Assembly (NCBI GenBank): GCA_024276195.1
Contig: JAJRXR010000054.1
Location: forward strand, 1 to 64,000
Source of the DNA: Planctomycetota bacterium
GTDB taxonomy: Bacteria > Planctomycetota > Phycisphaerae > Phycisphaerales > UBA1924
DNA: 64,000 bases
Reading direction: 5' to 3'
Of the stretch, positions 50,364-59,290 are shown piece after piece. The notes beneath the pieces are model-generated. The model worked only from the letters and a program-made list of their open reading frames with translations, searched no databases and had not been told where the DNA came from. Within the stretch, counting starts at the first letter, position 1; every line of letters starts with the position of its first letter. Made by a program: the position numbers and the translations under genes.

Positions 50364-52793
50364 TTAGACGCGCCGGAGGCGGGCGTACTCGAGGACGAGC
50401 GTTTTCTCACCGACGTGACGGAAGTTGACCCGGGCGCGGGCGTTCTGCCCCCCGGTGATGCTGAGGACTTTGCCCTCGCCGAACTGGGGGTGACTCACGA
50501 TGCACCCGGGGGGGAACTCGGCCTTGTAGCGGTCGGAGGCGGCGCTGATCACGGCCCGCTGCTCGCGGATTTTGTCCAGATCGCCCATCATCATGGCGCC
50601 GGTGTCATAGCTCGACTCGCCCCGTTCGATCTCGTCGGACTGGTCAGAGCGGGCGACGTGCTCGCGCCCGAGCTCGTCGAGGAAGCGCGAGGGGATCATG
50701 CGGTCCGTCACGCCACGGATGGTGCGGTACTTGGCGCAGGTGATGTGCAGGTGACGCATGGCGCGCGTCACGCCGACGAAGCAGAGGCGGCGCTCTTCTT
50801 CGAGGTCGTCGTCGGAATCGAAGGCGCGTGAGTGGGGCAGGGCGCCCTCTTCGAGCGCGATCATCGCGACCGCCGGGAACTCGAGGCCCTTGGCGGCGTG
50901 GAGGGTCATCAGCGTGACGCTGCCCTTGGCCGGGTCGATCTGGTCCGCATCGGCGACGAGCGAGACGGATTCGAGGTACGCCCGGAGCATTACGAGCAGC
51001 GGGGGATCGGGAGCGTCGCGCCCCGCCTGCATCGCCTCGGCGCCTGGGAACTCGGCGGGATCATCGGTCGGGTCGTACTCGTTCTCGAACGCGCGGGCGG
51101 AGCTGACGAGCTCGTCGAGGTTTTCCAGTCGCTCGGCGTCGGATTCGAGGCCGCTTGTCATGGATTTTTTCTTGTAGTAGGCCTCGAGCCCGGACTCTTT
51201 GATGACGCGCTCGACGAGCTCGTGCAGCGACGACGCGACGGCGGCGCCCATGAACGAGCCGGCGCCGGTCCAGGCGTTGATGGTGCTGACAAACGCGCCG
51301 ATGGCTTTGCGCGAGCGATCGGTCAGGCCCGTCAGCTCATCGGCGCGGGCGAGCCCGTCCCAGACGGGGATGCCCGCGCGCGCGGCGGCGGACGTGACAG
51401 TGTCGAGCGAGGTCTTGCCGATGCCACGGGCGGGGGTGTTGATGATGCGCGCCAGCGAGACATCGTCGCCCTGGTTGGCGACGACGCGGAGATAGGCGAG
51501 GGCTGTTTTCACTTCTTCGCGCTGGTAGAAGGCGGTGCCGCGGGCGATGACGTAGGGGATCGAGGCCTGGCGGAGCGCCTCTTCGAGCACGCGCGAGAGG
51601 GCGTTGGTGCGGTAGAAGACGGCCATGTCCTTCCAGGCCATGTCGTCTTCCTCGCCGAGCAGGCTGAAGAAGTCGGCGACCATCTCGGCCTCGTGGCGTT
51701 CGTCGCGGCAGGTGACGACGCGGGCGGGCTCGCCTGGGTCAGCACTGGTGAAGAGGTCTTTGTGCTTGCGCCGGGAGTTGTTGCGGATGAGGGTGTCGGC
51801 GATGGAGATGATGGCGCCGGTGGAGCGGAAGTTCTCGCCGAGGGTGATGACCTCGGCGCCCGGGTACTGCTCTTCAAAGTCAAGGATGTTGGAGATGTCG
51901 GCGCCGCGCCAGGCGTAGATGGATTGGTCCGGATCGCCCACGACGCAGATGTTGGGGCCGAGTCTGTCCCCTTCCATGCCCGGCAGGGTCGGTCCATCGC
52001 CGGCGAGCAGCGACGCGATCTTGAACTGCGCGGCGTTGGTGTCCTGGTACTCGTCGATGAGCAGGTACTGCCAGCGGTGCTGCAGCTCGGCGCGGATGGG
52101 CTCGTGTTTTTCAAGGATGTGGGCGGTGTGCAGGAGCAGGTCGTCGAAGTCGATCGCGCCCGCCAGGCGGAGGGCGGCGCTGTAGCGGGTGTAGATTGTG
52201 GCGAGCTGGGTCGCGTAATAGTCCGTCGCCCGGGCGGCGAAGGCCTCGGCGTCGATGAGATCATTTTTGGCGTTGGAGATGGCCGCCAGGACGGAGCGCG
52301 GGGGCCAGTTGCTCGTCGAGAGATCCATCTCTTTGAGGACTTTTTTCATCGCCGAAGCTTGGTCGGCGCTGTCGTAGATCGTGTAGTCGGGCTTGAGCCC
52401 GGGGATCTGGGCCTGCTCGGCGAACCGGCGCAGCAGGCGGGCGCACAGCGAGTGGAACGTCGTGACGGTCAGCCCGCGAGTTCGCCGGTCGGCGCGGGCC
52501 TCCTCGTCGGAGACGTCGGCGCCGAGGATCTGCTTGAGGACGCGGGAGCGCATCTCGGCGGCGGCTTTATTCGTGAACGTTAGCGCAAGGATGGACCACG
52601 GGGGGACGCCCATCGAGATCAGATGGGCGATGCGCATCGTGATGACGCGCGTCTTGCCCGAGCCCGGCCCAGCGAGGACGAGCAGGGGGCCTTCGGTGTG
52701 TGTGACGGCGCTGCGCTGGGGCTTGGTGAGCGCATCGAGAGCGGGGTCTGACACAGTTGACGCCTCCGCGTCGGTGAGCGTGGGTCCATCCAT
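50364..52793 (-). CDS. pcrA: UvrD/PcrA-family DNA helicase
   Basis: 809 residues, superfamily 1. Motifs: LTKPQRSAVTHTEGPLLVLAGPGSGKTRV (~22-50), TFTNKAAAEMRSRV, LLIDEYQDTNAAQF (~232), VVGDPDQSIYAWRGADISNI (~272), VTLMTLHAAKGLEFPAVAMIALE (~612) and EEERRLCFVGVTRAM (~660). The C-terminus has the Tudor-like GCIVSHPQFGEGKVLSITG (~760) that binds RNA polymerase in PcrA/UvrD. It acts in nucleotide-excision repair and removal of blocking complexes. Ten bp upstream on the same strand is the APC permease stop, so the two may share a transcript. Confidence 0.95.
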   Translation of the reverse strand: MDGPTLTDAEASTVSDPALDALTKPQRSAVTHTEGPLLVLAGPGSGKTRVITMRIAHLISMGVPPWSILALTFTNKAAAEMRSRVLKQILGADVSDEEARADRRTRGLTVTTFHSLCARLLRRFAEQAQIPGLKPDYTIYDSADQASAMKKVLKEMDLSTSNWPPRSVLAAISNAKNDLIDAEAFAARATDYYATQLATIYTRYSAALRLAGAIDFDDLLLHTAHILEKHEPIRAELQHRWQYLLIDEYQDTNAAQFKIASLLAGDGPTLPGMEGDRLGPNICVVGDPDQSIYAWRGADISNILDFEEQYPGAEVITLGENFRSTGAIISIADTLIRNNSRRKHKDLFTSADPGEPARVVTCRDERHEAEMVADFFSLLGEEDDMAWKDMAVFYRTNALSRVLEEALRQASIPYVIARGTAFYQREEVKTALAYLRVVANQGDDVSLARIINTPARGIGKTSLDTVTSAAARAGIPVWDGLARADELTGLTDRSRKAIGAFVSTINAWTGAGSFMGAAVASSLHELVERVIKESGLEAYYKKKSMTSGLESDAERLENLDELVSSARAFENEYDPTDDPAEFPGAEAMQAGRDAPDPPLLVMLRAYLESVSLVADADQIDPAKGSVTLMTLHAAKGLEFPAVAMIALEEGALPHSRAFDSDDDLEEERRLCFVGVTRAMRHLHITCAKYRTIRGVTDRMIPSRFLDELGREHVARSDQSDEIERGESSYDTGAMMMGDLDKIREQRAVISAASDRYKAEFPPGCIVSHPQFGEGKVLSITGGQNARARVNFRHVGEKTLVLEYARLRRV

Positions 52794-52802
52794 TGGCAGA
52801 GC

Positions 52803-54779
52803 TTAGTCGTCTTCGGTCGATCCGTTCTCGCTCTGGCCGAGTTCTGGTCCGCTCTGGGCGCTGGGGCCTGGTTCGGGCGTGGACTCGGTCTGTTGGGTGG
52901 GTACTTCGAAGGTCTTGCCCAGGTGGGGGGTGGTGCTTGAGCGGGTGATGAGCGCGACCTCGTCGGGGAGAGATTCGGCGACCTGGACGACGACATCGCC
53001 CTCAAGCTTGCGGGCGAAGAGCGAGCGCCGCGACTTGCCCATGATGAGCGTGTCGCACCCGTAGGTGACGGTGTAGTCGAGGATCTCGCCGACGATATCG
53101 GCGCTGGTGACGTAGATCGGGACGAAGGGCACGCCGGCGGATTTAGCGATGAGCGCGGTCGTGCCGAGCGCTTTCTGGGCGTCCGGGTCGTCCTCGATGC
53201 GTGGCGCCTTGCCGGGCTGGATGTCCATCAGGCGCAGCGTGCGCACATAGATGGCGAAAAGGGTCGCCTTGCGCCGACGCGCAAGGTCCACGGCGAACTC
53301 GGACTGATACCGACCACGAGCGGCCAGCATGATCTTGGGCTTGTTCGGGTCGATCGCGAGCGGGGCCATCTCCTTGACCTCGCCCAGCCAGCCCTGGATG
53401 GGCTCGGGAATGGGCTCGGGGGCGCCCGCGGTGATAAAGCGCCGGCTGGCGCGGAACGCGAGCACGGCGCCGACCACGCCGCCGGCGAAGATGGTCGCGT
53501 TGGGGCGCGTTACAACAATGGTCAGCGTGATGGCGAGCAGGAACAGGCCCAAGGCCCACATGGCGATGCGGGACTTGCGCCCGATGTCGAGCTTCCGGTT
53601 GAGGGCGCAGGACATGACGGTGGAGGTGATGGCGCCGCAGACACCGATGATGTACAGCTCGGCGAGCTTCTCGGGCCTTCGTTCGATAAGGACGATGGCG
53701 ATGGAAAGCACGACCGAGACAACGAGGGCGATCCAGGGGACGCCCGAGTAGTTGAGCTTGGTGAGCGGGCGGGGCAGCTCGCGGTCCTGGGCCATGGCGA
53801 ACAGGACAGAGACCATGGCCATGACGGCGGTGTTGGTGGCGCTGAGCAGGAGCAGCCCGAAGACAATGGCGGCGGTCTTGCCGAAGATGATCCCACCCAT
53901 TTCGCCCAGGGCTCTCTCGCCGGCGGTCCGGGCGATGAGCTCCATCGCGGTGTTCTTGATCTCGTTGGAGATGCTCGCGGCTTCGGGCGTGAGGTCGGTC
54001 GCGGAGGCGAGGGGGGCGGCGGCTTCCTTGATGGCGGGGATGGTGAGGAACATGGCGACCATGACGACGCCGAAGATCATGTTCAGGCCCACGACCTCGA
54101 TGAACACGGGCCAGATGGTGCGTTTGGCCTCACGATCGACGGGCTGCTTCATGAGTCCGGTCATGTTGGCGACGGCCTCGACGCCGGCCAGGGCGAGGAC
54201 GATATGTGTGAAGTCGGTCCAGTGTGACCAGAAGGAGCGGTCGAAGTCGAAGTGGATTTTGGAGAAGCCCTCGGGGAGGTAGGGGAGGGACATGAGGGCC
54301 ATGATGCCGGAGATAGCGAGGGCGGCGAAGGCGATGATGAGGGCGAAGGTTCCGGCGCTTTTGGCGCCGAGCCAGTTGACGCCCCCGACGAAGGTGATGA
54401 TGAGAATGGCGAAGAGGACAAGGAGTGGGCCGTCTTTGACGCCGAAGTAGTGGAGGGCTTCGACGACGGAGATGGCGACGGTGATGAGGTAGCCGCAGAG
54501 CAGGAGCGTGGCTCCGATGACGGCGAAGGTGGGGCTGAGCTGGCGCGCTGCGGTGTAGACGCCCCCGCCATCGGGAAAGGAGCGGCAGACGATGGTGTAG
54601 GCCCAGGCGACGGCTCCCATGAGCAGGGCGATGGCGAGGAGATAGAAGGGGGTCTCGGCGGAGGTGTAAAAGAAGGCGAGACCCAGGACGTAGAGGCGGC
54701 TGGTGCCCCAGTCGCCGTAGAGCAGTGGCCCGGCGTGGAACCACTTGAGCGTACGCGGTCTGCTTTGGGTGACGAGCAT
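52803..54779 (-). CDS. APC-superfamily permease fused to a UspA-like domain
   Basis: 658 residues. The first ~440 hold about 12 membrane helices: LLYGDWGTSRLYVLGLAFFY (the APC helix-1 'G...s'), FPDGGGVYTAARQLSPTFAVIGATLLLCGYLITVAIS, FTHIVLALAGVEAVANMTGLM, ATNTAVMAMVSVLFAMAQDRELPRPLTKLN. The substrate is likely an amino acid or polyamine. The cytosolic tail (~465-610) has a universal-stress-protein-like fold: PKIMLAARGRYQSEFAVDLARRRKATLFAIYV...YGCDTLIMGKSRRSLFARKLEGDVVVQVAESLPDEVALI, with the 'G.s.......l.gs....v......p' nucleotide-binding pattern. A charged linker ends the protein. The tail probably senses ATP or cyclic nucleotide. Confidence 0.85.
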   Translation of the reverse strand: MLVTQSRPRTLKWFHAGPLLYGDWGTSRLYVLGLAFFYTSAETPFYLLAIALLMGAVAWAYTIVCRSFPDGGGVYTAARQLSPTFAVIGATLLLCGYLITVAISVVEALHYFGVKDGPLLVLFAILIITFVGGVNWLGAKSAGTFALIIAFAALAISGIMALMSLPYLPEGFSKIHFDFDRSFWSHWTDFTHIVLALAGVEAVANMTGLMKQPVDREAKRTIWPVFIEVVGLNMIFGVVMVAMFLTIPAIKEAAAPLASATDLTPEAASISNEIKNTAMELIARTAGERALGEMGGIIFGKTAAIVFGLLLLSATNTAVMAMVSVLFAMAQDRELPRPLTKLNYSGVPWIALVVSVVLSIAIVLIERRPEKLAELYIIGVCGAITSTVMSCALNRKLDIGRKSRIAMWALGLFLLAITLTIVVTRPNATIFAGGVVGAVLAFRASRRFITAGAPEPIPEPIQGWLGEVKEMAPLAIDPNKPKIMLAARGRYQSEFAVDLARRRKATLFAIYVRTLRLMDIQPGKAPRIEDDPDAQKALGTTALIAKSAGVPFVPIYVTSADIVGEILDYTVTYGCDTLIMGKSRRSLFARKLEGDVVVQVAESLPDEVALITRSSTTPHLGKTFEVPTQQTESTPEPGPSAQSGPELGQSENGSTEDD

Positions 54780-54923
54780 CTCGGGCCTCGGCGCCCCGGC
54801 CAGCTCGGGGCGAACCGAAAGGGTATCCAGGTTTGGGAGTGGATCGAGTGTGCTTAGGGAGGGTTCTCGGTCCAGGGGCGAGCGGACGGGGGTGACATGG
54901 GGGGCGGTGGAGTGTGAATCGGT

Positions 54924-54952
54924 TTGACAGGGGGGCGGGGCGGATCTAGCTT
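54924..54952 (+). promoter_or_regulatory. near-consensus sigma-70 promoter of the protein kinase gene
   Basis: TTGACA (54924-54929), 17-bp spacer, TAGCTT (54947-54952); initiation expected near 54959, 26 bp before the kinase ATG. This is the best promoter match I found in the window. Confidence 0.65.
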
Positions 54953-54984
54953 GCCCGGAGACTCGTACCTTTATTCAGAGCGCG

Positions 54985-56382
54985 ATGAGCGAAGACGCAC
55001 GCGAGAACGACCCGAGCAAGACCACCCCGATCGTTCCCCAGGATCAGGGGGCCGATGGCGCCAGCGCGCCCCCGGAGGGGCCGGTGAGCGTTGAGGAGAC
55101 GGAGAAGCGCCTCCAGGACGCGACCAAGGGCGGGACGAACATCGACACGCTGGTGGGGCGTCTGGTCATTGAGCAGGGGCTGGCGACGCAGGAAGAGGTC
55201 AAGCACTGCCTCGAGATCCGTCGCTCGGGCGAGGAGGAGGACGAGTCGAACCAGTCGCTGATGCACCTGCTTGTGGCGCGCGAGTATGTGACCAACCGCC
55301 AGCTTGCGAGGCTGCGTGAGATCCTTGAGGCTGAGCGCGAGGGGCAGAAGATCCCGGGGTACAAGATCCTCGGCGAGCTGGGCGCGGGGGCGATGGCGAA
55401 GGTCTACAAGGCCAAGCAGCTGCGCCTGAACCGCGAGGTCGCGATCAAGGTTCTGCCCAAGAAGTACTCGCAGAACGTGCAGTTTATCGAGCGGTTCTAC
55501 GCGGAGGGGCGGGCGGCGGCGCAGCTGAACCACCCGAACATCGTGCAGGCGTTTGATGTGGACAGCACGGGCGAGACGTACTTTCTGGTGATGGAGTATG
55601 TCGCCGGGCGGACGGTGCACGATGATATTCAGGAGCACAAGCGGTACCCCGAGGCGGAGGCGATCGACATCGTGATCCAGGTGGCCGAGGCGCTCGAGCA
55701 CGCGCACGCCAAGGGGCTGATCCACCGCGACGTGAAGCCGAAGAACATCATGATCTCGCGCGAGGGCGTGGTGAAGCTGGCGGACATGGGTCTGGCGCGT
55801 GCGGTCTCGGACAAGGAGGCGGCCGAGGCGGAGAAGGGCAAGGCGTTCGGGACGCCCTACTACATCAGCCCGGAGCAGATCCGGGGCGAGGTGGACATCG
55901 GGCCGCCGGCGGATATTTACTCGCTCGGGGCGACGCTGTACCACATGGTGACCGGGTCGGTGCCGTACGAGGGGAAGAACCCGTCGGCGGTGATGCACAA
56001 GCACCTCAAGGGCGAGCTGGCGGCTCCGGACCATGTGAACCCGAAGCTCAGCGCCGGGATCAGCGAGGTCATCGAGATGATGATGGCGCGGAGCGCCCGC
56101 AAGCGGTACCGGGGGTGTACGGACCTGCTGGTGGACCTGCGGGCGATCAAGAAGGGGGAGCTGCCCCCGATCGCGCACACGGAGGTGATGCCGGAGGCGG
56201 ATCTGGCGTCGCTGGCGGCGGCGGAGGCGGGCGCCGGGGGTGTGGGAGAGATCCCGACGGACGCGAGCTCGGGCGGGGAGCGGTCGATCTCGGATATTCT
56301 GCTGAGCCCTCTGTTTTTGGTGCTGCTGGCGGCGCTGGCGGCGAGCCTGATCTGGAATATTGTGACGCTGATACTCAGGTAG
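54985..56382 (+). CDS. membrane-anchored serine/threonine protein kinase (PknB type)
   Basis: 465 residues. An N-terminal regulatory region (~30-110: LVGRLVIEQGLATQEEVKHCLEIRR... YVTNRQLARLREILEAE) resembles the helical GspE/PilB N-domain or 'response-to-kinase' linker of planctomycete kinases. The kinase domain has GELGAGAMAKVYKAKQ (~131), the invariant Lys in EVAIKVLPKK, catalytic IHRDVKPKNIMI (~247), LADMGLA (DMG instead of DFG, ~265) and YYISPEQIRGE. One C-terminal helix (FLVLLAALAASLIWNIVTLIL) lacks an extracellular sensor, so it would sense from the cytosol or via partners. TAG stop. Driven by the promoter at 54924. Confidence 0.93.
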   Translation: MSEDARENDPSKTTPIVPQDQGADGASAPPEGPVSVEETEKRLQDATKGGTNIDTLVGRLVIEQGLATQEEVKHCLEIRRSGEEEDESNQSLMHLLVAREYVTNRQLARLREILEAEREGQKIPGYKILGELGAGAMAKVYKAKQLRLNREVAIKVLPKKYSQNVQFIERFYAEGRAAAQLNHPNIVQAFDVDSTGETYFLVMEYVAGRTVHDDIQEHKRYPEAEAIDIVIQVAEALEHAHAKGLIHRDVKPKNIMISREGVVKLADMGLARAVSDKEAAEAEKGKAFGTPYYISPEQIRGEVDIGPPADIYSLGATLYHMVTGSVPYEGKNPSAVMHKHLKGELAAPDHVNPKLSAGISEVIEMMMARSARKRYRGCTDLLVDLRAIKKGELPPIAHTEVMPEADLASLAAAEAGAGGVGEIPTDASSGGERSISDILLSPLFLVLLAALAASLIWNIVTLILR

Positions 56383-56682
56383 CAGGCGGGGCGGGCAGGC
56401 GGGGGGCGGGAGTCCTTGGGCGGGGGGCTTGCCTTGGGGGATCTGGTGCGGTTGAATAGAGTTCGACAGGCGCCGGGGTGTTCCGGGGTCTGGTCGGTCG
56501 GAGGCTCGATGCGGTTCAATCGAACGCACAACCCGGAGCGGTCCCGAGGCGCAGCAGGCGCCGACGGCGATCGCTCGGCCTCATGACCCTGACCACAACT
56601 CAAGTTCGATCAGACGCCCGGATCCTCGACGTGAGGCCTGCGGCGCACTGGCACACATCCATCAGGATCAGGAGCTGACACC
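56383..56682. promoter_or_regulatory. infC upstream region
   Basis: A 300-bp gap with no gene. It should hold the infC promoter and leader. I see no L20-type leader structure I can assign with confidence. Confidence 0.35.
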
Positions 56683-56685
56683 ATC
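56670..56685 (+). promoter_or_regulatory. ribosome-binding site and ATC start codon of infC
   Basis: AGGAG at 56670-56674, 8-bp spacer, ATC at 56683-56685. The spacing is ideal, and the first residues encoded match the conserved N-terminus of IF-3. A non-AUG start of this type is the known autoregulation device of infC. Confidence 0.75.
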
Positions 56686-57468
56686 GCACGCAGAAGGTTT
56701 TTTCGTCCCCAGGGGCCAGTCCGGCGCACCCGCGTCAACCACATGATCCGGATCTCGCCGATCCGCCTGATCGACGAGAACGACGAGCAGGCCGGCCTGG
56801 TCGAGACGCACGAGGCGATCCGCCGGGCGCAGGAGGCGGGGCTTGATCTGGTCGAGGTGGTCGCCGATGCGCGTCCTCCGGTCTGCAAGATCATGGACTA
56901 CGGGAAGTACAAGTACGACCTGTCCAAGAAAGAGCAGAAGACGCGGGCGTCGCGGAAGCAGGCGGAGCTGAAAGAGATCCGCCTGGGGCGGTCGATCAAG
57001 ATCGACCCGCACGACGTGGGCATCCGTGTGGACCAGGCGCGCCGGTTCTTGATGGCGGGGCACAAGGTGCAGCTCACGCAGCGCTTCCGCGGGCGAGAGA
57101 TGGCGCACAAGCAGCTCGGGCTCGAGCGCCTGGCGCAGATCTGCGAGGATCTGAGCGACATCGCGAAGGTGGAGATGGCGCCGCGGTGGATGGGGCGCCA
57201 GGCGAGCATTCTGCTTGGCCCGGACAAGCCCCGGATCGAATCGCTCAAGGCCCGTCTCGCGCAGGAGGGCAAGGCGCACGCGGAGGAGGATCTGGCCAAG
57301 CTGGAGGCGGAGGTCGCCAAGCAGAACCTGGCCGAGGAGGCCGAGGATCAGGCCGACGAGGGCGACGAGGCCAAGACCGGCGTCGGCACCAAACGCGGCA
57401 AAGGCCCGGCCGACCAGCGCGCGACCAACCCTGTTGATGATGAGATCAACGAGTTGCTCGGGGGGTAG
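56683..57468 (+). CDS. infC: translation initiation factor IF-3
   Basis: Read from ATC at 56683 the protein is 261 residues. The first part RRRFFRPQGPVRRTRVNHMIRISPIRLIDENDEQAGLV is the normal IF-3 start ('...r.N..Ir...vrlId..Geq.G'); beginning at the ATG at 56743 would cut off the first conserved strand. Then EAIRRAQEAGLDLVEVVADARPPVCKIMDYGKYKYDLSKK and the C-domain KEIRLGRSIKIDPHDVGIRVDQARRFLMAGHKVQLTQRFRGREMAH follow. A ~60-residue acidic/Lys-rich tail is an extra. IF-3 discriminates against non-AUG starts, so ATC gives feedback control. rpmI and rplT, usual partners, are absent; a palindrome follows 21 bp later. TAG stop. Confidence 0.93.
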   Translation: MARRRFFRPQGPVRRTRVNHMIRISPIRLIDENDEQAGLVETHEAIRRAQEAGLDLVEVVADARPPVCKIMDYGKYKYDLSKKEQKTRASRKQAELKEIRLGRSIKIDPHDVGIRVDQARRFLMAGHKVQLTQRFRGREMAHKQLGLERLAQICEDLSDIAKVEMAPRWMGRQASILLGPDKPRIESLKARLAQEGKAHAEEDLAKLEAEVAKQNLAEEAEDQADEGDEAKTGVGTKRGKGPADQRATNPVDDEINELLGG

Positions 57469-57489
57469 GGCGGTCGAGTTCCGGCTGAG

Positions 57490-57545
57490 CCGCGAGCGTG
57501 AGCTCGCGCTCTTATTGCCACACACTCGCGAGCTCACGCTCGCGG
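57490..57545. repeat. inverted pair of CGCGAGC-loop-GCTCGCG palindromes
   Basis: Each arm is a small hairpin (7-bp stem CGCGAGC/GCTCGCG, loop GTGA or TCAC). The two arms (57490-57508 and 57527-57545) are also exact 19-bp inverted repeats of each other, with an 18-bp spacer. It lies 21 bp after infC and just before the convergent permease stop. A single copy of the same hairpin is at 18686. Confidence 0.85.
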
Positions 57546-57554
57546 TTCGGACGA

Positions 57555-58886
57555 TCAATCGTGCCTGAGCGCCACGATAGGATCCTGGGCGGCGGCTTTG
57601 CGCGCCGGGTAGATGCCGAAGATAAGCCCCGTCGCTGCGGCGACGAGGAACGCCACGATCACCGACCAGGGCGAGACGAGCGTTGGCAGCGAGGCGTCGG
57701 CGGGGAAGAACTTGCCGATCATCGGCGCCCGGGGGAGCCAGGGGACGAGGACGTTGAGCCCGAAGCTGAGCCCGAGGCCGAGGGCGACGCCGATGAGCCC
57801 GCCGATCGAGCTGAGCACGCCGGTCTCGACGAGGAACTGAGACACGATGTGCTTGCGGGTGGCGCCGAGGGCGCGCCGGATGCCGATCTCTCGGGTGCGC
57901 TCGGTGACGGAGGCCAGCATGATGTTCATAATGCCGATGCCCCCGACAAGCAGTGAGATGGCGGCGATAGCGCCCGAGATCCACTGCCCGGTGAGGGCCT
58001 CTTTGCGCGCGGTTTCGAGCAGCTCGTAGGGGACGATCATGCCCAGGTCGTCCATGCCGTCGTGCCGGTATGACATGAGGCGGCGCAGGCGGGCGGCGTC
58101 GGAGACGACACGGTCGCGCGAGGGCGCGACGAGGTAGACCTCGGAGATCTCGACCTCGCTTGCCTGGAACGAGCCGCTGGTGCGCCGGACGACGGTGTCG
58201 CCGAAGACGGTGCGGGCGGTGGTGATGGGGATGTGGATGTCGAGGTTGATGTCGCGCCCGACCCGGGTGGCGCCGGCGCCGCCCGAGAGCCCGACGGGAC
58301 CGAGCACGCCGACGACGAGCAGGGGCGTCTGGTCGATGCGGATGGTCGAGCCGATGGGGTCTTCGAGGCGGAACATTTCTTTGGCGACCTCGTGCCCGAT
58401 GACGCAGACGAGAGCGCTCTCGTCCATGTCCTGCTCGGTGAGGTAGCGCCCGCGGGCGATGGTGAGCTTGGCGGCGTCGAGCAGCGCGGGGGTGGTGCCG
58501 ATGCCCTGCTAGGTCTGGCGTTTCTCGCCTCGGAGGACCTGGGCGCCGACCTCTTTGAGCGGGACGATCGCCTCGGCGTCCGGGAAGGTGTGCTCGATGC
58601 TGCGGACGTCTTCGCGCGTCAGGCCAAACTTGGAGACGAACGAGCGGCGCTGGGCGTTCTGCTGGGACTGGTTTTCGGGCGGCTTCTGGGAGCGGATGAT
58701 GATGTTTTTGGCGCCGAGGCGTTCGATCTGGGCGAGGGCCTCGGCGGTAGAGCCCTCGCCGATGGAAACCATGGTGATGACGGCGGCGACGCCGAAGATG
58801 ATGCCCAGGGCCGTGAGGATGCTGCGGAGCATCTGCAGGCGGAGGTTGGCCAGGCCCAGCTTGATGGTTTCGAGAAGGAACGTCAC
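57555..58886 (-). pseudogene. MacB/FtsX-type ABC transporter permease, interrupted by one in-frame TAG
   Basis: Both halves are in one frame. Residues 1-125 give the first helix (LANLRLQMLRSILTALGIIFGVAAVITMVSIGEG) and part of the periplasmic MacB-PCD domain, ending GAQVLRGEKRQT. A TAG lies at 58509-58511. The frame then continues QGIGTTPALLDAAKLTIARGRYLTEQDMDESALVCVIGHEVA and the three C-terminal helices (WISGAIAAISLLVGGIGIMNIMLASVTERTREIGIRRALGATRKHI, GLIGVALGLGLSF and SPWSVIVAFLVAAATGLIFGIYPARKAA), the FtsX domain. Full length (443 codons) and motifs are normal. No ATPase or membrane-fusion partner is adjacent. As with truB, one CAG-to-TAG change would explain the stop. Confidence 0.88.
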
Positions 58887-58965
58887 GCGGGTGGGCCTCG
58901 GGTATCGTCGATGGGGCGGAGAAATGGCGATCGGGACGCGTCAAGGCGCCGATAGAGTTGTCGGC

Positions 58966-59283
58966 ATGGGATCCTACCGACCCCAACACGACGAGGTGGC
59001 ACGCATCACGCTCGGCAGCGAGACCGAGACGGACGCCGGATGGGTGTATGGCGCCCGCATCGCCTGGCCGGAGGGCGTCGAGACGGAGCACACGGCCACG
59101 CTGAGCTGGAGCGACCACGACCATATCTCGGGCGGGAGCGTGCCGCCGAGCCAGGTGGCCGAGGCCATGCTGGCGGTGCTGGTGCGCGAGCTCGACAGCG
59201 AGCAGATCCCGGAGAAACTGGATCTCTCGATAATGCGCCGGGTTGTTGGGGATCTGGATGAGCGGGTGAGGGCGAGGCTGTAG
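58966..59283 (+). CDS. small hypothetical protein
   Basis: 105 residues from the ATG at 58966: MGSYRPQHDEVARITLGSE, then ETEHTATLSWSDHDHISGGSVPPSQVAEAMLAVLVRELDSEQIPEKLDLSIMRRVVGDL. Acidic, no signal or membrane segment, no family recognised. The upstream open frame belongs to the opposite gene. A REPIN follows 7 bp after its stop. Confidence 0.65.
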   Translation: MGSYRPQHDEVARITLGSETETDAGWVYGARIAWPEGVETEHTATLSWSDHDHISGGSVPPSQVAEAMLAVLVRELDSEQIPEKLDLSIMRRVVGDLDERVRARL

Positions 59284-59290
59284 AGCCGAC

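Noticed and set aside
35308-58886. Genome-wide recoding of TAG as an amino acid
   Set aside because: TAG is the terminal stop of recQ, infC, the kinase, the VOC and TM2 genes and rfbB; only two genes have it inside, so recoding is not supported.
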